Assembly: GCA_021234155.1 (NCBI GenBank)
Contig: JAJEKV010000105.1
Span: 2,641,506-2,705,505, forward strand
DNA length: 64,000 bases
DNA from: Isoetes taiwanensis
Lineage: Eukaryota; Streptophyta; Lycopodiopsida; Isoetales; Isoetaceae
Reading direction: 5' to 3'
The translations under genes and the position numbers were made by a program. This document shows, one piece after another, positions 54,555-64,000 of the stretch. A model generated the notes under the pieces. It did not search any database. It saw nothing but the letters and a program-made list of their open reading frames with translations, and was not told where the DNA came from. The stretch's first letter is position 1. Every line of letters starts with the position of its first letter.

Positions 54555-55744
54555 GGGCGGCTCGTTTCTTGGCGGCTAGGGCGGCGGACGGAGGAAACTG
54601 CCTCCTCCTCTCCAAATCCGGCACTGCTGCTATTGCCTTGGTGCCCAAAAAACCTGATCGTTGCTAGCAGGGCAGCATAAATTTCTTGCTTCCAAAATTT
54701 TCAGAAAAAAGATCTATACAGGTGACATATTTTTTCTCCTTTCTGGCGGCTACAATCGGCTTCTTCGTCTGTGAAATAGGTAACCACAAACGTGGCTCTC
54801 TTCTTTGATGCTCTGCATTATGTCCTTTTCCTTCTTCTTGGATATGGTCACGCCGAAAGGGTTTGCCCGAAAGGGATACTGGCCTATAAGGTGAAGAGGA
54901 GATGAGTTTTCTCAGCAAGATTCAGGTTATGGAGAGGAGACAATATGTTTTTTCTTTTTTACAGTGAAAATCCTTTGGTCTGAAGAATTTCTTGGAATGA
55001 ATTTTATATTGCCATATCTCTTCACTCTTCCTTGCTAGCAGGAAGATCCAGATTTTGCTAAGGATGATAAGAAAGGTTCAGTTTGGTCAGGATTTTGCAT
55101 GTTAATCAGAATTACTGTTTTAAATTGAAGAGACAGGGGTACATGGCAGCGGCTACAATATAAAACATAAGCAATGGAAGCATCTAGGTTGCTTTTCAAG
55201 TACTGATATGCTTGTCAAGCCTCTCAAAAAGATTGAGAGAAATTTTGGTACTGATGCCAAAATGCCTTGGCTGTCCATATGGAGTTGAGTTTTGGTACTG
55301 ATGCCAAAATGCTTTGACTGTCCATATGGATTTGATATGCTCAAATACTGCTATGTTTGAGCATACGCTTCTCCAAACATGCTTCTTCAGGTACTGATAT
55401 GCCTGTACTACATTTGGCTACTGTCTTCTAGCCATACATCTTCCTTTTACTTCAGCTGTTCAGATTACATGTATAATTTTCAGAACAAGATGTATCATTT
55501 CGAGGGCCTTTGGCTCGTTTGGATCATCTTGCAACTTTTGGTTCTGATGTGGAGAGATAATTATGTGCTTACAAGTATATGTGCTATTATTAGAGCTTTG
55601 AATAAGTTTCTGCAGTTAAGAGAATGAAGAAGTTGAGTCCACTCCTATAGTAATTCTCTTACTGTAATGAAGCATCGTACTTTCTTCTATATATAATATA
55701 TAAAAAAAACACCGTTCTCTCAAAAAAAAAAAAAAAAAAAAAAA
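54555..55744 (+). mobile_element. poly(A)-tailed retrocopy inserted in PPO flank
   Basis: 1190 bp present here but missing from the matching place after the intact PPO gene (about 16405). It ends in an uninterrupted run of 23 A (55722-55744) and is flanked by a short direct repeat, ATAATA (54549-54554 and 55747-55752; 8 bp if one mismatch is allowed). The 5' end is GC-rich (GGGCGGCTCGTTTCTTGGCG, GGCGGCGGACGGAGG). The interior has no long frame but has a tandem pair of about 50 bp (TTTTGGTACTGATGCCAAAA at about 55242 and 55289). These are marks of LINE-mediated retroposition: either a processed transcript or an internally deleted L1-type LINE. Source gene not recognised. Confidence 0.8.
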
Positions 55745-57010
55745 TCATAATAAGTTATGATGTAATATAATAAGTTTATCCTACTTTACGGTTATATCTT
55801 GATTTATGGTGATCTTGATCGTTGATAGAGAATAACCTAGCATATGCTGGGAATCAGTCAATCTGGGCCCTTGTTCTCTAAATAGGATTGCAACCCTTAA
55901 TCTCAAAATACTAAACATCTGAATATACTATGAAAACCTAATCCAAATGATCAAATACTGCTTGGTAGTTTCGTTTGAAAGTTGAATTTGTACATAGAAA
56001 ATACGAATACAAGGTGAAAAATGAATATTTTTTTAAGATGTATACTCCGTGACTAATACACATGAAGTTCCAAAATTCATAATAGATTATATATGAAAGA
56101 CCACGAACATTTCTCTCAGTCGACTAAATGCAAAGGACACCCTATGTAGAAGTGATATTTCAACATATTTCTTGATGGCAAATATATATTCAGTCTAGTT
56201 TCGGATATGTCAAAAGCCAAAGCGTTATAATACGAAGGACAAATTGACAAATTTCTTCAGATTGACTATTGCATAGGTTTGAAGGGCAGGAATGCAAGTC
56301 ATTGCCAATGCAAAGACATTCAAGCGAGATTGAAAAAGTGAGGAAAATTAGTTATAGGTAATGAATTGCAAGTCTATATTATCTGGAACATTGAACGGTT
56401 GGGTATTGTTGGCATGCTAGTAGACACAACACTTCCATTTGTAATGGCTAACCCCGGGGGTTGCACCTCCCTTATACGGAAATTTTCTAATATACCTCAT
56501 ATTTCGTATATCCCTACTATACAGGTCGAAAAGCAAAAAGAGCCTCCAATCAGGAGAACATGTGTGATTGCCGGATTTGCAGTGAACTGGCCTTATTTGA
56601 TCAGGAGATTGGAGCAGTGGACGAATAATTGCATGTTAGCTGGAACAGGGATTAGAACGTCGTTTCTAGTCTGTGTAACTTGCAGTAGATCAATAGACTG
56701 ATTAGACAGAAGATCAATAGACTGAATTTGTGGGGCATCAGTGGAATTAAGGTATTAAGTTGTATAGCTGATGGGGATATGCAGGATTGCATTGCCTTGT
56801 ATGTATTTATGGATGCTTGGGCTCATCGAGATACTACTCAAAAGTTACACAACAAAGCTTTTACAGGCCATTTTGGGGAGAATCAGCGGCAAAAATGAAG
56901 TTCCAAAAGAAAATTTTGATGGATCCGGCGATTATAGAGGCCGAGAAGAAACTCCAATTTGTTGGCAAGCTCCGACTGCAGATCCTGACGATGTTTGGAC
57001 GTGAGGCCGC
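55745..57010. repeat. segmental duplication unit B, downstream flank
   Basis: Noncoding match to 16405-17045 and 18140-18640 (for example ATGGGGATATGCAGGATTGC at 18394 and 56771). Similarity ends at about 57010, where LINE copy 2 begins in unit A. Unit A holds 1.1 kb (17046-18140) with no counterpart here; B has about 70 bp in its place. Confidence 0.75.
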
Positions 57011-57112
57011 TTCTTTGATGGTTATGATATGATTCAAGTCCATCAATCATTTAAGGCATTTAAGACACCTGGCAGCAAAATCTAGCGAAATCACATCTGG
57101 CAGAATCATATC

Positions 57113-57700
57113 AGGGAATAAATTACTAATCGCATATTTCTTATTAGCCAGAATAGCTAAACTTGCTCGATATTAATCCCAAAACTTTCTGTAGTTTAGC
57201 TAAACTCTACACATTTTTCCTCTCATACTTTCTAGCGTTTAGCTAAACTAACCCAAACATCATTCCAAAATTTCTATGGTGTGGCCAACAGAAAATAATA
57301 AGCCAAATTACTATATTTTTTTTCAATTGTTTCCACTTACTTTAGTCATTTTCTTTGTAAAAACATTCTAAAATAATGCTAACAAAATCAGTCTAGGACT
57401 CAAATTGATTCATAATGCTAGAAACTAAACTACTAATCATATATTTCATATAAACTAGAATGATGTTAGCTAAACTAGCCCAAAATTCATTCTAAAAGTT
57501 TATATGGTTTAGCTAAACAATACAAAATTTCACTCTCTTACTTTCTAGCATTTGGCTAAAGAGATCCAGGGTTGGGGCAGTCCCGAAAAAAGTTAAGCTA
57601 AAATTATTATTTTTTCCCCAATTTTATCCATTTACTTTAGCCAATTTTTTTTGAAAATGTGCTAAAAAATCGCCAAATAGCTAAGTTTAGCCCTTAAATT
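57113..57700. repeat. dispersed repeat, copy 2 (TTTAGCTAAA iterons)
   Basis: Second copy of the unit at 4872-5449, in the same orientation, about 52 kb away. It begins GGGAATAAATTACTAATC and ends TTAAATTATTCC, giving short imperfect inverted termini (GGAATAA). Internal TTTAGCTAAA palindromes are at about 57195, 57238, 57467 and 57508. No coding capacity. Confidence 0.6.
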
Positions 57701-58173
57701 ATTCCATAAATCATATTAAACATCAGGCAGCAGCAACAAGATCTGGACACGGTTTCTGAGAGACCATGTGTGTCGACTATTGGGCCGTTCACATGAAGAA
57801 TTTTTTTTCCAGTGCTGAAACAGCGCTGGGCCGTTTATCAGCAGCTTAAAAAATTTTATTCAGCATCGCGCCGCTCACGGCGCGAGCGCTGAGTCGGAAT
57901 TTTGTGCCCGGCTAAGGCAGTGCTTAACACGTCCGGTGATTTCAGCAGACCAGACATTTCCACACAAAAAGGGTCAGCAGCATGTGAATGGCTGCAGGGT
58001 TCGGGAGCTCAGCGCGGGTCAGCAAGGTTTCAGCCCCCGCAGAAAGACTCACCCATGTGATCGCTACATATCTCTAATATATAATTGTACTATGGAGGAT
58101 AAGGGGCAGTTAAAGATAGCTAATTGTTTGAATATCATTTGTTAGACTTATGCACGTGTAAGCTCTTAAAATG
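57701..58173. other. spacer with a GC-rich hairpin
   Basis: No gene. A strong hairpin CGCGCCGCTCACGGCGCG lies near 57866-57883 in a locally GC-rich patch (57830-57910) with further copies of GCGCTG/CAGCGC. It does not precede a T-run and has no visible link to a gene. Confidence 0.4.
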
Positions 58174-58290
58174 TTTCGAAGGAAGTAGCTTGTGCTAGAA
58201 GTTTCTTCGTTCCGTGTAGAAGATGTTAGAAGCTTCCGGTGCAGGTTACAGAATCCTCCAGGATTCTCCTTGGCTTCGTATAAAAGAGAG
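58174..58290 (+). promoter_or_regulatory. candidate heat-shock-type promoter (HSE cluster plus TATA)
   Basis: Heat-shock-element half sites GAAnnTTC cluster upstream of a TATA box: TTCGAAGGAAG near 58175, GAAGTTTCTTCGTTCC at 58198, GAAGCTTCC at 58229 and the palindrome GAATCCTCCAGGATTC at 58251, then TATAAAA at 58279-58285. Another GAAGTTTC lies at about 58315. Order and spacing resemble plant HSP promoters. No heat-shock gene follows within the window. Confidence 0.45.
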
Positions 58291-58790
58291 AAGGCGCCTT
58301 CTTCAAAGCGAGATTGAAGTTTCTTGGCGCTGTTTCTGATGCAGCCTTTGGGAGCTTTTGTTGACGCAGCATGCATGTGCCGACTATGAACTGCGTCTAG
58401 AAGGCTTGTGACGGGCAAGAGGGTTCTTAGACTTTTTTCATAATCGTATGTACAGATCTGGGTGCACCTCCCTTCATCAAAACGACATGACAAATTTCTG
58501 GAAAAGCTTCTGGCGGAGACTTCGGCGTTGGGCAGAATCAACAGAATCGAATTTTATTTTGCTCTTCTGAGGGTAAAGTCTCGCAAATATTTGTGTTTCA
58601 ATGTTGTTTCGACCGATTTGTCTTTCAGTTCTTCTACGTTTAATTCCAGCACAAGTTTGCCTCTTTAGTTGAATCAATCTACATTTTTTTATTTGCGTTT
58701 CTTAGGTTCCAGGATGTTGCCGGCCATGGATTCTTGCCATCCATTTGAGACACTGATTCCGGTCGAACCCTGGGATAGTTAAACTAATCG
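58291..58790 (+). other. possible leader exon, intron and very short ORF
   Basis: Downstream of the candidate promoter. A donor-like GTAAAG (about 58572) and an acceptor TTTCTTAG (about 58699-58706) could enclose an intron. After it, GTTCCAGG then ATG opens a 22-codon frame, MLPAMDSCHPFETLIPVEPW plus two residues and a stop (about 58714-58782). It matches no family I know. It may be the 5' end of a truncated gene. Weak. Confidence 0.25.
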
Positions 58791-60898
58791 GAACCCACGT
58801 GATTCCGCCAATATTTTACTGATAAGTTCCCTAATCTATTCAAATCAGGGCTTTTATTAATGTCAGATCATTAATGTACAAATTGTTAATCTGACCAGAC
58901 TATGATTTGCGAGGTTGAATTCTCGAATAATGCAAGCCCACCATCTCTCTTCCTCAGACCCATCCAGTAATGGGAAGCCGATTTTAGAATCTGTGTTTCT
59001 TGCATCTTGGCGGCCCTTTTTGCAGCTCCAGTACTTGCCCTTTCGATTATTTCTGGTTACACTGAGTTTATTGGCCCCTAATTGACAGGGACTACTAGAT
59101 AGGTGCATATCTAGGTACTTTTCCTTGGCCTCACGGAACTAGGTACTCTTTTCAGGCAAAAGGAGATAGGCCTTCAGATTTGTTCTAAAGTAGTACTGCT
59201 GTTTAAAACTATTGACGTGTTGAGATGTTTTAAATTTCCTAGATGCTTTCTTGCATTACAGAATAGCAATATATGTCAGTTACAGAATGTATTTAAAGAC
59301 ACAATGGTAAGGACCTTGGAGAGTTATATGATTTAGGATGTTAAACTCATTCCCATGGCATTACAATACATGGCCTTCTGAAGAAATAAGCTACAATTGG
59401 AATCGTAGATGAGGTATTGCTCCCCATTTTTGCCATATATCTCCCCATTTTTGCCATCAGATATCCTTTTTTTAGAGATCCATTTTGGGGCAATATCTTT
59501 CAGCACAGAAAATGAATACCAAGAGAACTTGCAAATATATATAAAGCAACTGGCATAACAGCAATTAGCCTGGAAGCAGTCATTTTAGATCATAACTTTT
59601 AAGGCATAAACTCTGACAAACCTGGTATCAGGATGAAAACACCATAGCATATCTAACTTTTAGCAGAATGGAAATGCCTTCTCTTTTTCCTCTTCAGTTA
59701 AGGGGCCTTGCTTGATGCTGGCTGCGATGTTTTCATTCAATCAGTCTATGCTGCTTGAACCCATGTTGTCATATGGCGGTCGAAATTGGATAGTCTCTCT
59801 AAAAAGACCTTCTCTGGAACTGTATCAAAGACTACTTTCTAAGTAATTCATAGAACTTCAGATTCTTGATGGTAAAGGATTTTTGTGTTTATAATCTTGA
59901 TGGTAAAGAATTTTTGTGTTTATAATATACTATTTTCTTTTATGTGTATAAACTAGCTGTGTTCATGGCCCTCGTATATAGTAGGTTAGACATAATTAAG
60001 AATCACAAGAATGTAAGAGCAGCGCAAAGAAGAATCGCAATGTAAGAGCAGCGCAGATAATCATGCTCCACACTGGAATATTGTAACGATTATAATATCC
60101 AAGAGTTAGGAATTTCTTATATAATATTTCAATTTTTTAATTTAAAATACATGTCTTTATGTTGGCAGTCTTATTCACCATTAACTCTATATTGTTGACA
60201 ACATCTCTCGTAGATGTTAATAAAGTAAATCAATGGTAACTCAAAATATAATTTTTCCTTGCAATTATAATTCTTATTCAAAACCCACTGAAAAGTGAGA
60301 CTTTATGAACAAAATAAAATAGCTAGCTTAAAATCGTCATCGATTGCAATGTATTTCACTTTCAATCTCTTAGGTGTATAAGTTTCTTTTTCATTGCAAA
60401 TACCTACATAAACATTTATTAAAAAAACAAAAGCTAGCGGCAGCGACAGCCGCCGCTGATAAATTCTTGTATATAATAAGTCTGAAAGAAAATAAGTGGG
60501 CAGACAAGGAAACTGCATTACATAGCAAGGATAAATCAATACAAGTACAAAGTAGAAAAGGAGTATTTTGGCAAATAGACACGAAATTGCCAAATTCATA
60601 AAGGTACATTATTAGAACATCTCTACAATGTACCTATATTCATCATACACAAAATTCAAGAGCTCCCGAGGAATTTAGTCTGGTCTAAGAACAAAGAGTA
60701 AAGGGAAGGAGAAAGAGAGCACATATGTGGGTCCCACAATTGAGAACAATGATGCACAAAAAATTAAAGAGAAAATTATTAAAATGCCCTCATATTTTAT
60801 CTAAATTATTAAAATACCCTTGTATTTTCATAAATTGTAGAAATGCCTCTCCCCCAAAAACAATGGTGGGTTTCAAACATAGACATCATTCTTGCTAG
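58791..60898. other. intergenic, no gene seen
   Basis: AT-rich. A tandem pair of about 35 bp (TTGATGGTAAAGGATTTTTG) lies at 59869-59940, and GTAAGAGCAGCGCA is duplicated at about 60015 and 60041. Short frames on both strands match nothing recognisable. Confidence 0.45.
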
Positions 60899-60940
60899 TT
60901 GGGTCTCCGTGGACGCTAAAAACCTATTCTATTCTATTCT
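60899..60940 (+). mobile_element. LINE 3' tip (copy 3)
   Basis: TTGGGTCTCCGTGGACGCTA then AAAACC and a (TTCTA)-type tail, matching the last ~45 bases of LINE copies 1 and 2. It is followed directly by block D, as is copy 2. It is probably not a separate insertion but the edge of the block D duplication, which took in the end of the LINE. Confidence 0.75.
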
Positions 60941-62205
60941 TATTTTAATCCATCCGCAGCAATACCTTCCGAATGATTATTTAAAATATTCTAAGAATTT
61001 TATGACTTGATAGCCTTCCAAAGCATAGGACTATTATAGCCATGCAATGATCTTTTCAGATTTTGCCTATGGTTATGCCATCGTAACTTGTCGCTTTTGG
61101 CATGTGGACTGAAATTACCGGCAATTGCACAACCTGGTGCAAGGTCACCAACAATCTTCGCCAGATTCATTGCATGAGAATCTCTTATCAGCTATCAGTA
61201 CAAAATCCTCTATTCACCCTTCATGCAGAAAACAAAATGATGATGCAACTCCGTTCAAAGCATTCATTCATTCAATCCAATAGCAAAACCGGTAAGGACT
61301 AGCATGTATTCTTAATCTGTGAATGCAACTACAAATAAAAAGATCCAATCGAGCTTCTTACCAACTCTAGTGCCTTCATCCAAAACCACATCCTTGCTTA
61401 TCACTCTAGAAAAGGGAAGAAACATAAGCTTGGCTATGGCTAAAAATAGAATACAGTAAGAATAGAGGCATTTTAATAAATGTGAAAAATATAGTGGTAA
61501 TTTGACAAATAAAATAAGCAAAAGTACAAGGGCATTTTTATAACTTTTCAAAAAATTAAAAGTCCATGAACAAGCAATGGAAAAAAGAAATACACATAGT
61601 AATAGTTTATGCTTGATTTGCTTAGAACAATTCTAAACATATCTTACTCAATTTGACGTACAACAAATGTGCCATCAGAGGTCCCACAATTGAAAGGTCT
61701 AGTCATAAGTTATCAGATGAGATAAAGATGAGATAAACCTGCTGCTATCCCCAAATGTTCATGTGAAAACGATCTCACAAGCTCATTTTAGCTTATATCA
61801 TTGAGAGAAAAAATACGTCATTCTAGCAATATCCATATGCCATATCCATCAAAATAGCACATAGTATGACATCCTTGAAGTCTTCCATTTGTTATTTAAG
61901 CCCCTACGTAGAACATGATGATGAGTATATATGAGAAAGCAAGAGCATAATCAAGAGTAGAGATTACTAGAATGGGATGTATCCAGAATCACATATGCAA
62001 AACTTAAACATTAATATTCAAAGATATGTAGTATACAAATCTGTCACAGAAAGTTTGTTCTTTCAAATGTACCCAATGCTCAAGACTTAAAACGTGCACA
62101 AACACAGTGTAACAAGCTACAAAACCATACGTGGCTGCAAGTCGAAGCATTAAAGATTTTAGAATAGAGCACATAAATTTCTTGATTATGGAGGCAAAGA
62201 AATGT
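60941..62205. repeat. duplicated block D, copy 2 (uninterrupted)
   Basis: Collinear with 48021-48571 plus 53057-53682, about 85-90% identical by eye, and lacking the 4.5-kb TLC insert. It therefore serves as the empty-site reference. Noncoding. Confidence 0.8.
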
Positions 62206-64000
62206 AAGCATGATACTTAGAATAATTGTGGTTTAGTTAATAAAACATAACCATAACTTTATAGGTGCTGATAAGCGAAGGGGAAAATGGTATGTTCTCA
62301 TTTGGTGGGTTTATTCACATGGGGATATGCTGGAATAGCTTGAATTGCTTAGGACCACCTGGGACACCTGGTATGAAGGCGCTAGTAGTTGCAAATATTA
62401 TGGTATATTGCTTTAGTTTGAGTCATTATCTTATATGCACTCTGCTTAAGCTCAGCTTATATTGTAGGCACCAACAAAGGAAGAGTTGAAGTGAAGATTC
62501 CAATTGTGAAGCTAGAACTAAAGCATCTCTTCGTGGTCGCATCAAAGTATGGAGCAAAGAGGTATAGATTTCAGTCCTACATGTCTTTAAAACCTCTAAC
62601 ACTTTTAGAAATAGAGACATAGTGAGTACAACTTTAACTTAGATAGACCCAAATAAATCTGTTACATATTCCTACAAAATTGGTTCTATGTAGACCATAA
62701 GCGTCCTAGATATGTCTGTTTTGCCAGATTTGAAAGCAAGCTGCTTATTTTCTTATGCATTGCACATATATTGCCTTTATACAGAATTGAACAACACGAT
62801 TTCTATATCCATCTGCTAAGTGATGCACGACCTTTTTTGTGTTGTTAGAACTATGTACTATGAAGCGAGGATAGAAAAGGTATTGGTTTTAATTTTACAT
62901 GTACTTACCATTCAGTATTTAAGGAAATGAGGGGCAAAAGGTAAACTCTAATTGTTTTGTTGGCTCATTAATTCTTGTTACTTTGATTCATTTGCCTTGC
63001 ATGTGATGGCATAAACTAAGACAATGGACTACCTACATAGGTGTTGACAGTGTGCCTATATGCAAAAGAGGATGGTGGATCATGTCTAATCAGTTGCTTT
63101 CAGTAGTCTATTGTTAAAATTGACTTGAATACTAATCTAGGTATCAATTGAAATAATTAGTTGACTTGAAATTGATTTTTTTTTCACCAAAACGAAATGC
63201 CCTCTAGCTTTTAGTGTAACTAAAATAACCTGCTATTGAAATTATTATATGATTGACCTTGCTAACTAAAATAGCCAGTTGATCTTTACTAGCCTTTAAC
63301 CTTTCCAATGATTTTACATAGAGATTATCTCTTTTACGGTTTGAAAAGATTATGATGATGCACATTGAGGATATTCATAATGTAGAGCTACATAAGACAA
63401 CGATGTTCATGCGGCTAACTAAGACAAACTTAGTTCAGGAATTTTTTTGGCATAATCTACAAGTTCCCTTCCACTTCTAACTCGCCCTACTAGCTACATG
63501 CTTCCCCTCCATTCCTACGGCAGTATCAAGGAAAATCACTATTTTTAAAGGGACAATTTCCTCATGTGTCAAACTTGTGAATTTTAAATCCACGCGGTAT
63601 GTACCAAGGGTCTCGGAATTTCCGAACTAAAAGGACGATCCACATTTCAACGGCATGGGTGAAGGAGGTCAACAAAGACAAATCGCTTGTGATTCTCTGA
63701 CCTAACTTGCAGGCAATATTATGAAAAGACCGGCAAGAAGACTAGATGGGCCCATAGCAAGGGGCCAAAGGGAACGCAAGCGAGACAACTTCCAGCAAAC
63801 TCAATAAATAAGTTTGAACTTCCACCTTTGGAAATGACAATAATATAGAGGAAGAAGAACACCGCTTTATGACGAAGAAGAAATATTGTTAATAAGCTGT
63901 ATGAAAGGATGGAGGACGTTTTTCAACGCCAATCAATGTAAAAACAGTACATTCGGCGGCACCTCTCGATCAGTCCCACGTAACGTACTGATCTGAAGCC
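62206..64000. other. end of window, no gene seen
   Basis: AT-rich to 63450, then somewhat less so. The frame at 62265-62489 (plus) has a Gly/Pro-rich start but no family match. Nothing else supported. Confidence 0.45.

Noticed and set aside
60899-60940. Third independent LINE insertion
   Set aside because: It is followed by the same block D as copy 2, so it is best explained as the edge of the block duplication and not a separate insertion.

Overview
This is a nuclear window from a land plant. It holds one intact plant-type polyphenol oxidase with a predicted chloroplast/thylakoid targeting region, remnants of plant gene families (polyol/monosaccharide transporter, leucine-rich-repeat receptor, At1g35170-like TLC protein, SET domain), and plant transposon classes (CACTA/En-Spm with TNP2, Ty3/Gypsy, hAT, MITEs). 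Transposon density is very high and gene density very low, which suggests a large genome. A DUF7869-type transposon and a LINE with a (TTCTA)n tail make me lean towards a non-flowering plant (fern, gymnosperm or lycophyte), but that is a weak inference.

Layout. 1-9440: a dead sugar-transporter copy (373-1720) followed by gene-free DNA with MITEs and a large foldback element (6325-6790). 9441-12475: a broken Gypsy polyprotein on the minus strand, split by a truncated LINE (9641-10879) and a MITE (11910-12230). 14444-16285: the polyphenol oxidase gene, the only clearly intact gene. 18641-48020: one 5'-truncated LINE copy split by two very large insertions. The first is a 22.2 kb CACTA transposon (19095-41258, 3-bp TTG target duplication) that carries its own two genes, fragments resembling host LRR-kinase and SET-domain genes, and a dead hAT transposase. 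The second is a 6.1 kb element (41367-47446) with perfect short terminal inverted repeats. It holds a DUF7869-type transposase and, divergently, a beta-class N6-adenine/N4-cytosine DNA methyltransferase, with arrays of a 16-bp palindrome at 28-bp spacing between the genes and inside a methyltransferase intron. This is the most unusual object in the window.

48021-62205: a duplicated sequence block (48021-48571 plus 53057-53682, matched by 60941-62205). Its first copy is split by a 4.5 kb insert carrying a nearly complete, frameshifted TLC-domain gene. Next come a second, decayed PPO 3' end with its downstream flank (53864-57010, duplicate of 15720-18640), itself split by a poly(A)-tailed retrocopy (54555-55744), a second copy of a dispersed repeat (57113-57700), and a possible orphan heat-shock-type promoter (58174-58290). 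62206-64000 shows no gene.

The order of events can be read from the nesting: LINE into the old locus; block duplications; CACTA and the methyltransferase transposon into the LINE; TLC insert and retrocopy into the duplicated blocks. Most coding regions inside the transposons carry stops or frameshifts, so apart from the PPO little here is likely to make full-length protein.
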